11,923 nt of DNA from an uncultured Sphingomonadaceae bacterium (GTDB taxonomy: Bacteria > Pseudomonadota > Alphaproteobacteria > Sphingomonadales > Sphingomonadaceae): contig CAMLGC010000077.1 of the NCBI GenBank assembly GCA_946479505.1, forward strand, positions 1-11,923, written 5' to 3'. A model generated the notes under the pieces. The model saw only the letters and a program-made list of their open reading frames with translations, had not been told where the DNA came from and did not search any database. This document shows, one piece after another, positions 6,166 to 11,923 of this stretch (within the stretch, counting starts at the first letter, position 1; each line of letters starts with the position of its first letter). The position numbers and the translations under genes were made by a program.

Positions 6166-7146
6166 GTGGACCTACCACCCGAAGCCCGGATGTGGCTGCT
6201 CGCCACCGGCCATTATCTGCCGCGCTGCCTCCAGGTGCTCGCCGACCTCGGAATCGCCGACGCGATCGGCGATACTCCGCTCGCGATCGAGGCGATCGCC
6301 GACGCCGTCGGCGGCCATGCCGATTCGCTCGCACGGATGATGCGGCTCGCCGCGTCGCACGAGGTGTTCGAACGCCGCCCCGAAGGCTGGGCGCACACGC
6401 CGCTCTCAGAGCTGTTGCGATCAGATCACCCCGGCTCGATGCGCCCGATGTTCCGCATGATGGGCAGCGCGTCGATGTGGGCCGCCGCGGGCGCGCTGGC
6501 CGAGAGCGCGCGCACCGGCGCCACCGGCGCCGACATCGTGCTCGGCCGCAGCATGTGGGCGCATTATCGCGATCACCCCGAAGAAGCGCGCGTCTTCGAT
6601 GCGGCGATGACCGCCAAGGCGCAGGCGGAGATCGCCGCGATCCGGCCGGTCTTCGATCTCAAGCGATACCATCGCGTCGCCGATGTCGGCGGCGGCCGGG
6701 GTCATCTGCTCGCGGCATTGCTCGAGGACGCGCCCGCGACAGCGGGCCTGCTCTGCGATCTGCCGGCCGTGGTCGCCGCCGCGCCCCCGCATCCGCGCAT
6801 CGAGGGCGTGCCGGTCGATTTCTTCTACGATACGTTGCCCGAGGCGGACGCCTATCTCCTGTGCAACATCCTCCACGATTGGGCCGACGAGCAGGCGGCC
6901 GCGATCCTGCGCGCGATCGCGCGGGCGGCCCCGCCGCACGCGACGCTGATCGTCCTCGAAAGCATCCTCGACGACGGTTCGGCGCCCGATCCGGCCAAGG
7001 TGCTCGACGTCGCGATGCTCGCCGCCACCGGCGGCCGCGAGCGCTCGCGCCAAGAATATGAGGCGCTGCTCGGCGCCGGCGGCTTCCACATGACCGAAAT
7101 TGTCCCCACCGCGACCGTCTCCATCATCAAAAGCGTGCCCGCCTGA
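6166..7146 (+). CDS. SAM-dependent O-methyltransferase (plant COMT / hydroxyneurosporene type)
   Basis: A methyltransferase of the Methyltransf_2 family, which includes plant caffeate O-methyltransferases, CrtF and polyketide/antibiotic O-methyltransferases. An N-terminal helical, winged-helix-like dimerisation part (about 1-110) precedes a Rossmann SAM domain: motif I V-A-D-V-G-G-G-R-G (171-179), C-N-I-L-H-D-W (233-239) with the likely catalytic base H237, L-I-V-L-E (261-265), and the C-terminal G-R-E-R-S-R-Q-E-Y (290-298) and G-A-G-G-F (303-307). Length is 326 residues, near the family norm. GTG at 6166 is preferred because AGGGGGAG lies seven bases before it and homology begins there; an in-frame GTG at 6121 would add 15 unlikely residues. 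The substrate cannot be read from the sequence, and no biosynthetic partners are adjacent. Confidence 0.85.
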   Translation: MDLPPEARMWLLATGHYLPRCLQVLADLGIADAIGDTPLAIEAIADAVGGHADSLARMMRLAASHEVFERRPEGWAHTPLSELLRSDHPGSMRPMFRMMGSASMWAAAGALAESARTGATGADIVLGRSMWAHYRDHPEEARVFDAAMTAKAQAEIAAIRPVFDLKRYHRVADVGGGRGHLLAALLEDAPATAGLLCDLPAVVAAAPPHPRIEGVPVDFFYDTLPEADAYLLCNILHDWADEQAAAILRAIARAAPPHATLIVLESILDDGSAPDPAKVLDVAMLAATGGRERSRQEYEALLGAGGFHMTEIVPTATVSIIKSVPA

Positions 7147-7291
7147 TCGGAGGTGCCGTCGCCAACGCGCAGGACTGAAGGGACGACGACGGCGTTTGGT
7201 GAAAGCGATCGTAGCTTCGGCCCGCAACAGCGTTAACGAACCCTCATAACGCAATATCTATCTTGGTCGTCCGCCTGAGAGGGACAATGCT

Positions 7292-7726
7292 ATGCTCGCC
7301 ATCTTTCCCGTTCTCATGTTCGCATCGATTGGCTTCAATCCGCTACCTAACTGCCAATTGATCAGACCGCTCACCTTTTTCGAAAAATTGAGCGACCTTC
7401 CTCCAGAGATAAAGACCGATTTCGAAGATCGAGTAGGCCAGATATATCCTCGTTCAGAAAAGGGCATCTCGTTCAGCGACGTGGTGGGCCACAACTCAAA
7501 GTTCGGCAATCAGTTACTGTATATTGCTCACGAGAAGAACCGTTGGCTGATATCATACATGTACGGCGGCATTGCGATACGAACAGTGACCGTATCATAT
7601 ATCTTGAACGAAACCGGCCCACGTATGAAGCTCTATCTTGCGGGCGCTCTGCAAGGTGATGGATGCACTGTCACAAACGCTTTTTTAGGGGGTGTCAGCG
7701 TCGAGCCCGGATGGGAACGGCGATAG
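7292..7726 (+). CDS. Orphan protein with signal-peptide-like N terminus, AT-richer gene
   Basis: I do not recognise this 144-residue protein. Residues 1-16 (M-L-A-I-F-P-V-L-M-F-A-S-I-G-F-N) are hydrophobic and could be a signal peptide, though without an early basic charge. The remainder is soluble-looking, with aromatic-rich strands such as R-W-L-I-S-Y-M-Y-G-G and K-L-Y-L-A-G-A-L-Q-G-D-G-C and two cysteines (C21, C124) that could form a disulfide after export. The ATG at 7292 has GAGAGGGA seven bases upstream. Codon use and base composition are far less GC-rich than every neighbour, which suggests recent acquisition. The frame closes soon after a T6-A-G5 tract (7681-7692), so the C terminus could be altered by a frameshift. 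Confidence 0.65.
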   Translation: MLAIFPVLMFASIGFNPLPNCQLIRPLTFFEKLSDLPPEIKTDFEDRVGQIYPRSEKGISFSDVVGHNSKFGNQLLYIAHEKNRWLISYMYGGIAIRTVTVSYILNETGPRMKLYLAGALQGDGCTVTNAFLGGVSVEPGWERR

Positions 7727-8002
7727 CCCAAACGTCTGCAAGTGGAGTAATGGCGACCAATGTGTCAGCGACGTCCCGCTAACCTTCCGCTGTCCTACAA
7801 CGCCTCTTTCTGCCAGAATCGACTTCCATCGCGATCATCAGCGCAGGAGAGCATCCGACGTGGCCGGACGGAAGTTGACTCGACCGCCGCACCACATGCC
7901 GCAATCCCGGCGAATCTCCCGATCGCACCTTCGCCGCACGGTCAAGTTGGTCAACTTTGCGCGATCCGCCACACGCCTTTCGACATCCGCGCGCGCCATG
8001 CC
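7727..8002. other. Stretch without a credible gene upstream of dnaX
   Basis: No frame shows coding character: the open frames here are short, arginine/serine-rich and lack ribosome binding sites. Composition is intermediate between the AT-richer orphan gene and the GC-rich dnaX. Near the right end, AAGTTG-GT-CAACTT (7944-7957) is a perfect 6-base inverted repeat, overlapped by GGTCAA-GTT-GGTCAA (7940-7954), a direct repeat of 9-base period. An inverted match AAGTTGAC lies at 7872-7879. The cluster could be a regulator site about 60 bases before dnaX, or the degraded end of acquired DNA. Confidence 0.4.
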
Positions 8003-8008
8003 TAGATA
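7979..8008 (+). promoter_or_regulatory. Predicted dnaX promoter giving a leaderless message
   Basis: TTCGAC (7979-7984), an 18-base spacer and TAGATA (8003-8008). The expected start, six to eight bases after the -10 box, falls on or just before the dnaX ATG at 8016. No Shine-Dalgarno precedes that ATG, which agrees with a leaderless transcript. Pattern-based only. Confidence 0.4.
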
Positions 8009-8015
8009 GCATCCG

Positions 8016-9644
8016 ATGACCGATTCCTCCCTCGATCTCGGCGAGCCGACCCAGCCTGCGGCCGCGCAACCCTATCGCGTGCTCGCACGCAAATATCGGC
8101 CGCAGACCTTTTCCGAGCTGATCGGGCAGGATGCGATGGTGACGACGCTCGCCAACGCCATCAAACGTGGCCGGCTCGCGCATGCCTTCCTGCTCACCGG
8201 CGTGCGCGGGGTGGGCAAGACCTCGACCGCGCGGCTGATCGCCAAGGCCTTGAACTGCATCGGCCCGGACGGGCAGGGTGGCCCCACGATCGACCCATGC
8301 GGCGTGTGCGAGCCGTGCCGCGCGATCGCCGAGGGCCGCCATATCGACGTGATCGAGATGGACGCCGCCAGCCATACCGGCGTCGACGACGTGCGCGAGA
8401 TCATCGACGCCTCGCGCTATTCGGCGGTCTCGGCGCGGTACAAGATCTACATCATCGACGAAGTCCACATGCTGTCGAAGAACGCCTTCAACGCGCTGTT
8501 GAAGACGCTCGAGGAACCGCCCGAGCACGTCAAGTTCCTGTTCGCCACGACCGAGGTGAACAAGGTGCCGGTGACGGTGCTCTCGCGCTGCCAGCGCTTC
8601 GACCTGCGCCGCATCCCCACCGACAAGCTCGGCGCGCATTTCGCCTGGGTCGCCGAACAGGAGGGCGTCGAGGCCGAGCCCGAGGCGCTGGCGCTGATCG
8701 CGCGCGCGGCCGAAGGCTCGGCGCGCGACGGCCTCTCGATCCTCGACCAGGCGATCGCGCATGCCGGAATGGAGGGCGGCGGCGTGAGCGCCGAGGCGGT
8801 GCGCGCGATGCTCGGCCTCTCGGATCGGGGCGCGATGCGCGAGCTGATGGGGCTCGTCCTCGCCGCCGATGCGCCGGGCGCGCTCGCGGCGCTCAGGCGG
8901 CAATATGATTACGGCGTGGATCCGCAATCGGTGCTGCGGTCGCTGCTCGAAACGGTGCATGGCGTCACGCTGGTCAAGCTCGGCACGCCGCCCGACGCGG
9001 CGCAGCCCGCCGAGGAGCGCGCGGCATACGAGGAATGGGCGCGCGCGCTCTCGTTTCCGGCGCTCCACCGGCTCTGGCAGCTCCTGCTGAGGGGCCATGA
9101 CGAGGTCGCGCGCGCCGCGCTGCCGATCGAGGCGGCGGAGATGGCGCTGCTGCGCGTCATCCACGCCTCGAGCCTGCCCGATCCGGGCGAGCTCGCGCGC
9201 CGCGTCGCGAGCGGGGAGGGGGCGCCGGCTTCCGCACCCGCACCCGCGCCGACTCCCGAAGCGCCGCCGGGCCCGCCCGCCGATTTTGCGGGCGTGATCG
9301 CTTTGCTCGAAGCCAACAGCCAGCTCGGTCTCGCCGAAAAGCTGCGCATTTCCGCGCGCCTCGTCCGCTACGCGCCGCCCGATATCGTGCTGAGCGCGGC
9401 CAAGCCGTTGCCCGCGGACCTCGTCGCCGATCTCGCCGCCGGGCTCCAGCGCGCCACCGGGCAGCGGTGGAAGGTGACGACCGAGGACGCGCCCGGTGCG
9501 CCTTCGGTGCGTGAGGCCGAGGCGAAGGCGCGTGGCGACGAGCTCGATTGGGTCAAGTCGACGCCGGTGGTAAAGGCCGCGCTCGACGCCTTCCCCGATG
9601 CCGAGGTGACGGCATGGGAAACCAAGCAACGGAGTGAAGCGTGA
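8016..9644 (+). CDS. dnaX: DNA polymerase III clamp-loader subunit tau/gamma
   Basis: The AAA+ motor subunit of the replicative clamp loader, which opens the beta clamp and ties the polymerases to the helicase. Seen: Y-R-V-L-A-R-K-Y-R-P (20-29), Walker A G-V-R-G-V-G-K-T-S (62-70), a zinc module with C81, C95, C98 and C101, Walker B Y-I-I-D-E-V-H-M-L (145-153), and S-R-C (190-192) with the arginine finger. A Pro/Ala-rich linker (about 404-427) leads to a C-terminal tau-like domain ending at 542. No run of A residues like the E. coli slippery site is visible, so a short gamma form by programmed frameshift is not supported. The ATG at 8016 lacks a ribosome binding site. The stop overlaps the start of ybaB (TGATG). 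Confidence 0.96.
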   Translation: MTDSSLDLGEPTQPAAAQPYRVLARKYRPQTFSELIGQDAMVTTLANAIKRGRLAHAFLLTGVRGVGKTSTARLIAKALNCIGPDGQGGPTIDPCGVCEPCRAIAEGRHIDVIEMDAASHTGVDDVREIIDASRYSAVSARYKIYIIDEVHMLSKNAFNALLKTLEEPPEHVKFLFATTEVNKVPVTVLSRCQRFDLRRIPTDKLGAHFAWVAEQEGVEAEPEALALIARAAEGSARDGLSILDQAIAHAGMEGGGVSAEAVRAMLGLSDRGAMRELMGLVLAADAPGALAALRRQYDYGVDPQSVLRSLLETVHGVTLVKLGTPPDAAQPAEERAAYEEWARALSFPALHRLWQLLLRGHDEVARAALPIEAAEMALLRVIHASSLPDPGELARRVASGEGAPASAPAPAPTPEAPPGPPADFAGVIALLEANSQLGLAEKLRISARLVRYAPPDIVLSAAKPLPADLVADLAAGLQRATGQRWKVTTEDAPGAPSVREAEAKARGDELDWVKSTPVVKAALDAFPDAEVTAWETKQRSEA

Positions 9645-9967
9645 TGAAGAGCATCGAAGAAATGATGGCGATGGCCCAGAACGTCCAGGCCGAGCTCGCC
9701 AAGGCGCAGGAAGGCCTCGACAATATCGAGGTCGAGGGCGCGGCCGGCGGCGGAATGGTCAAGATCAAGGCCTCGGCCAAGGGCCGGATCATCGGCGTCG
9801 AGATCGACGATTCGCTGATGCAGCCGAGCGAAAAACAGATGCTCGAGGATCTGATTGCGGCCGCGATCAACGACGCGCGCGCCAAGGCCGACGCCGCCTC
9901 GAACGAGGCAATGTCCAAGATGACGCAGGGCCTGCCGCTCCCGCCGGGGTTCAAGCTGCCTTTCTAA
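9644..9967 (+). CDS. ybaB: YbaB/EbfC family nucleoid-associated protein
   Basis: A small DNA-binding protein of 107 residues, typical for the family, which forms dimers with a tweezer-like shape and helps shape the nucleoid. Visible hallmarks: an N-terminal amphipathic helix rich in M, Q, A and E (M-M-A-M-A-Q-N-V-Q-A-E-L), the central G-G-G-M-V-K-I-K-A-S-A-K-G strand pair, I-D-D-S-L and L-E-D-L-I-A-A-A-I-N-D-A, and a final helix ending in L-P-L-P-P-G-F-K-L-P-F. The ATG at 9644 overlaps the dnaX stop; GTG at 9641 is an alternative that would add one residue. GGAG lies upstream at 9631-9634. The dnaX-ybaB order is widely conserved, but recR, which commonly follows, is absent here. Confidence 0.93.
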   Translation: MKSIEEMMAMAQNVQAELAKAQEGLDNIEVEGAAGGGMVKIKASAKGRIIGVEIDDSLMQPSEKQMLEDLIAAAINDARAKADAASNEAMSKMTQGLPLPPGFKLPF

Positions 9968-9998
9968 GGGATGATGGACGCGCAATCGTTCCGACCCG

Positions 9999-10024
9999 GG
10001 AACAATCCGACGAGCCGTTTCGTT
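9999..10024 (+). promoter_or_regulatory. Predicted EcfG (general stress response) promoter
   Basis: GGAAC (9999-10003), a 17-base spacer and CGTT (10021-10024) match the known alphaproteobacterial EcfG/SigT promoter pattern GGAAC-N16/17-CGTT exactly. It lies in the intergenic gap after ybaB and would give a leader of about 25 bases that carries GAAAGGGA before the ATG at 10057. The downstream gene is thus likely induced through the PhyR-NepR-EcfG cascade. Confidence 0.65.
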
Positions 10025-10056
10025 GGTGCGACCATCGACAACGAAAGGGACGTATC

Positions 10057-10362
10057 ATGTCGGATGATCGCGATCGCGTAACCGAAACTCGCACCACCGA
10101 GCCGGCGGAAACTCCGCCGCCCCAGCAGCCGACGCACACCACCGTCGTCGAGCGCAGCGGCGGCGGCGGTGCCGGGATCATCATCGGCATCATCGTGCTG
10201 GTCATCGTCATCGTCGGCGCCTGGTTCCTGTTCAACCAGAACCAGAACGACAATCTCAAGACCGAGGCGGTCACCGACGCAGCGCAGAGCGTCGGTCAGG
10301 CTGCGGACCAGGTCGGCGATGCAGCCAGCCAAGCCGCGGACAGCGTCGCCACCAACCAGTAA
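10057..10362 (+). CDS. Small single-pass membrane protein, probably stress-induced
   Basis: A 101-residue protein of unrecognised family. Residues 1-35 are polar, with Thr, Glu and Pro (E-T-P-P-P-Q-Q-P-T-H-T-T). A glycine run, G-G-G-G-A-G, leads into one strong membrane helix (about 39-62, I-I-I-G-I-I-V-L-V-I-V-I-V). The tail (63-101) starts with N-Q-N-Q-N-D-N and then shows repeated A-x-x-V/A-G-x-A-A-D steps that suggest an amphipathic, LEA- or apolipoprotein-like helix. GAAAGGGA lies six bases before the ATG. The predicted EcfG promoter upstream and the strong terminator downstream make it a single-gene unit. It probably acts at the inner membrane under stress; which stress and how are unknown. 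Confidence 0.8.
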   Translation: MSDDRDRVTETRTTEPAETPPPQQPTHTTVVERSGGGGAGIIIGIIVLVIVIVGAWFLFNQNQNDNLKTEAVTDAAQSVGQAADQVGDAASQAADSVATNQ

Positions 10363-10397
10363 GCGCGCCCGCGAAAGCGGAAGCCAACGCGAATTCC

Positions 10398-10430
10398 GGA
10401 GCTCCCGCCGTGTGGCGGGGGCTCCTTTTC
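10398..10430 (+). terminator. Intrinsic (Rho-independent) terminator
   Basis: GGAGCTCCCGCC (10398-10409) pairs with GGCGGGGGCTCC (10414-10425) over twelve positions with one wobble around a GTGT loop, followed at once by TTTTC. It lies 35 bases after the stop of the small membrane gene and eight bases before the end of the convergent mtgA. No T-run exists on the opposite strand, so it should work mainly rightward. Confidence 0.88.
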
Positions 10431-10437
10431 GTCTATT

Positions 10438-11181
10438 CTACATCACGCATGCCGCCAGCGCGTCGCGCCGCACCACGCCCATCCGCCGCGCGATGCTGTT
10501 GCCGTAGCGGCGCGTGAATCCGGAAGGCGTGATCGCCTCGCGCTTTTTGGGCAGCGGCAACACCGCCGCGATCCGGGAGGCCTCGGTGACCGTGAGGTGC
10601 GAGGCGTCGTGCCCGAAATAGCGCTGCGCCCCCGCATTGACGCCATAGGTGCCGATCCCCGTCTCGGCGACGTTGAGATAGACCTCCATGATCCGCTCTT
10701 TGCCCCAGATCGCCTCGATCAGCACGGTGAACCACGCCTCGAATCCCTTGCGGACATAACTGCCGCCCTGGATCAGGAAGGCGTTCTTCGCGGTCTGCTG
10801 GCTGATCGTCGAACCGCCGCGGATGCGCCCGCCGTCCTGGTTTTCCTCATACGCTTCCTCGATCGCCTCGAGGTCGAAGCCATGATGCGAGCAGAACTTG
10901 GAATCCTCCCCCGCAATCACCGCGCGCGCCATATCGGGGTCGATCCGGTCGAGCGGCATCCAATCCTTGTGGATGCCGCGCCCGTCGAACGCGTTGCCGA
11001 TCATCGTGAAGGTGATCGGCGGCGGCACGAACCGGTAAATGCCGACCCACACGACCGAGATCACCACGAACCAGAAGATGATCTTGAGGACGAGGCGAAA
11101 CAGCCGCGCAGGAAACGAGCGCCGCCCCGCACGCATGCGGGCAGCGCGGCGGCGGACGGAACGGCTGTGGGTGGAACTCAT
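10438..11181 (-). CDS. mtgA: Monofunctional peptidoglycan glycosyltransferase (GT51)
   Basis: Polymerises lipid II into glycan strands at the periplasmic face of the inner membrane. A basic N-terminal tail (R-R-R-A-A-R-M-R-A-G-R-R) precedes one membrane anchor at about 29-50. The GT51 motifs follow in order: G-E-D-S-K-F-C-S-H-H-G-F-D (91-103) with the catalytic glutamate E92, R-G-G-S-T-I-S-Q-Q-T-A-K-N (121-133), K-E-R-I-M-E-V-Y-L-N (161-170), and G-I-G-T-Y-G-V-N-A-G-A-Q-R-Y-F-G (175-190). There is no transpeptidase domain. At 247 residues it matches MtgA. The ATG at 11181 is the natural start before the basic tail. It lies downstream of rpoH on the same strand, with about 150 bases and a repeat element between them, so it may have its own promoter. 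Confidence 0.95.
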   Translation of the reverse strand: MSSTHSRSVRRRAARMRAGRRSFPARLFRLVLKIIFWFVVISVVWVGIYRFVPPPITFTMIGNAFDGRGIHKDWMPLDRIDPDMARAVIAGEDSKFCSHHGFDLEAIEEAYEENQDGGRIRGGSTISQQTAKNAFLIQGGSYVRKGFEAWFTVLIEAIWGKERIMEVYLNVAETGIGTYGVNAGAQRYFGHDASHLTVTEASRIAAVLPLPKKREAITPSGFTRRYGNSIARRMGVVRRDALAACVM

Positions 11182-11245
11182 GCCGCCGCTTCAACCATAT
11201 TCACTGCTCAGGTGGAAGCAGCAGTCCGATCACATGCCAAGCGAC

Positions 11246-11311
11246 GTCCCCGACGAAGGCCGGGGTCCCGTTGCGAGCGGTCGATACAGGATCCCGGCCT
11301 CCGCCGGGGAA
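11246..11311. repeat. Intergenic palindromic repeat between rpoH and mtgA
   Basis: Two 25-base arms (11246-11270 and 11287-11311) are inverted copies with 20 of 25 positions matching, around a 16-base spacer. Each arm holds its own small hairpin: CCCCG/CGGGG (11248-11252, 11261-11265) and CCCGGC/GCCGGG (11293-11298, 11303-11308). The plan, paired arms each with an inner stem, is the same as in the element at 5128-5223, but the sequence is a different subtype. Confidence 0.7.
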
Positions 11312-11314
11312 GCG

Positions 11315-11329
11315 CTGTTATTCTAACAG
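11315..11329 (-). terminator. Short hairpin directly after the rpoH stop
   Basis: CTGTTA (11315-11320) and TAACAG (11324-11329) form a perfect 6-base stem with a 3-base loop, one base past the stop codon of rpoH. There is no T-run, so termination is doubtful alone; together with the repeat element next to it, it could protect the 3' end of the message or weaken read-through into mtgA. Confidence 0.3.
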
Positions 11330-11330
11330 A

Positions 11331-11923
11331 CTAGGCGGTTGCGAGCAGCCGCTTCTCGCCGGCAAGCCGCATCATTGCCTTTTGCAGCTTCTCGAACGCA
11401 CGCACCTCGATCTGGCGGACGCGCTCGCGACTGACGCCATAGACCTGGCTCAGCTCCTCGAGCGTCTTGGGATCATCGGTCAGCCGCCGCTCGGTCAGGA
11501 TGTGCTTCTCGCGGTCGTTGAGGTTGTCCATCGCCGAGACGAGCATGCCGTGGCGGACGTCAGCCTCCTGCGCGTCGGCGACGACCTGGTCCTGGAGCGG
11601 TTCGTCATCGGCGAGCCAGTCCTGCCACTGACCTTCACCATCCTCGCGCATCGGCACATTGAGCGAGGTATCGCCGCCCATCGCCATGCGGCGATTCATG
11701 CTGGTGACCTCGGCCTCGGTCACGCCGAGATCGTGGGCGATCTTGGCGACATCCTCGGGGCGCAGGTCGCCGTCCTCGAACGCGTCGAGCTTGGCCTTCA
11801 TCCGCCTGAGGTTGAAGAACAGCTTTTTCTGTGCCGCGGTGGTGCCCATCTTCACGAGGCTCCACGAACGCAGGATGAATTCCTGGATCGAGGCGCGGAT
11901 CCACCACATCGCGTAGGTCGCGA
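11331..11923 (-). CDS. rpoH: Heat-shock sigma factor RpoH (sigma-32), 5' part beyond window
   Basis: The C-terminal 196 residues of the alternative sigma factor that directs RNA polymerase to heat-shock promoters. The fragment opens in region 2 with A-T-Y-A-M-W-W-I-R-A-S-I-Q-E-F-I-L-R-S-W-S-L-V-K, the aromatic -10 melting segment. The RpoH-specific box Q-K-K-L-F-F-N-L-R (about 11805-11831) follows, then region 3, and region 4 with the helix-turn-helix T-L-E-E-L-S-Q-V-Y-G-V-S-R-E-R-V-R-Q-I-E. The RpoH box separates it from RpoD and RpoS. The internal ATG at 11909 (M-W-W) is not a start, as homology runs on past the window edge. Many alphaproteobacteria have more than one rpoH; which copy this is cannot be told. 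Confidence 0.95.
   Translation of the reverse strand, partial: ATYAMWWIRASIQEFILRSWSLVKMGTTAAQKKLFFNLRRMKAKLDAFEDGDLRPEDVAKIAHDLGVTEAEVTSMNRRMAMGGDTSLNVPMREDGEGQWQDWLADDEPLQDQVVADAQEADVRHGMLVSAMDNLNDREKHILTERRLTDDPKTLEELSQVYGVSRERVRQIEVRAFEKLQKAMMRLAGEKRLLATA

Noticed and set aside
7692..8009. Possible separate small gene between the orphan gene and dnaX
   Set aside because: It has no ribosome binding site, a strongly Arg/Ser-rich composition and no recognisable motif. It is kept only as a possible frameshifted tail in a finding.
9330..9345. Programmed frameshift site for a short gamma form of DnaX
   Set aside because: Only a short GAAAAG occurs, with no A-AAA-AAG type heptamer, adjacent stop and stem, so it does not match known slippery sites.
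7779..9629. Long leftward open frame (616 codons) opposite dnaX
   Set aside because: It is antisense to a certain dnaX, is rich in Arg, Gly and His as expected of a shadow frame in GC-rich DNA, and shows no domain.

Overview
The window looks like chromosomal DNA of a high-GC alphaproteobacterium, most likely a sphingomonad (Sphingomonadales). The grounds are strong GC bias at third codon positions, an RpoH with the Q-K-K-L-F-F-N-L-R box, a GGAAC-N17-CGTT promoter of the alphaproteobacterial general stress response (EcfG) type, a dnaX-ybaB pair downstream of the SRP RNA gene, and palindromic repeats of a kind common in this group. The assignment rests on recalled family features, not on a search.

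Left part (1-2513). A fold-III PLP ornithine/lysine-type decarboxylase runs leftward off the window edge. Its short leader can form an 11-bp stem that hides the Shine-Dalgarno sequence. Divergent from it are a threonine/serine dehydratase-like fold-II PLP enzyme and, overlapping by ATGA, a 54-residue two-helix membrane protein. A hairpin at 2478-2505 separates these from the convergent alpha/beta hydrolase.

Middle (2514-5988). The hydrolase (leftward) and an iron-sulfur operon (rightward) diverge from a promoter region with a self-complementary TATATA core. The operon holds two different cysteine desulfurases and an adrenodoxin-type 2Fe-2S ferredoxin, each joined by an ATGA overlap. The second desulfurase carries an in-frame insertion of a palindromic repeat (5128-5223) that adds about 36 residues without breaking the enzyme. 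The SRP RNA gene (ffs) follows with its own promoter.

Middle right (5989-8015). Between ffs and dnaX lie an S-adenosylmethionine-dependent O-methyltransferase and an AT-richer stretch with one orphan gene (7292-7726) and about 290 bases without a credible gene. This looks like accessory DNA placed within an otherwise conserved housekeeping neighbourhood.

Right part (8016-11923). dnaX (clamp loader) and ybaB/ebfC (nucleoid-associated) are translationally coupled. A small single-pass membrane protein with a predicted EcfG promoter follows and ends at a strong intrinsic terminator. On the other strand lie mtgA (peptidoglycan glycosyltransferase) and the C-terminal half of rpoH (heat-shock sigma factor), separated by a second palindromic repeat. 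I find no CRISPR array, tRNA, rRNA or transposase. The most notable signals are the decarboxylase leader hairpin, the repeat inside a working enzyme gene, and the stress-type promoter.
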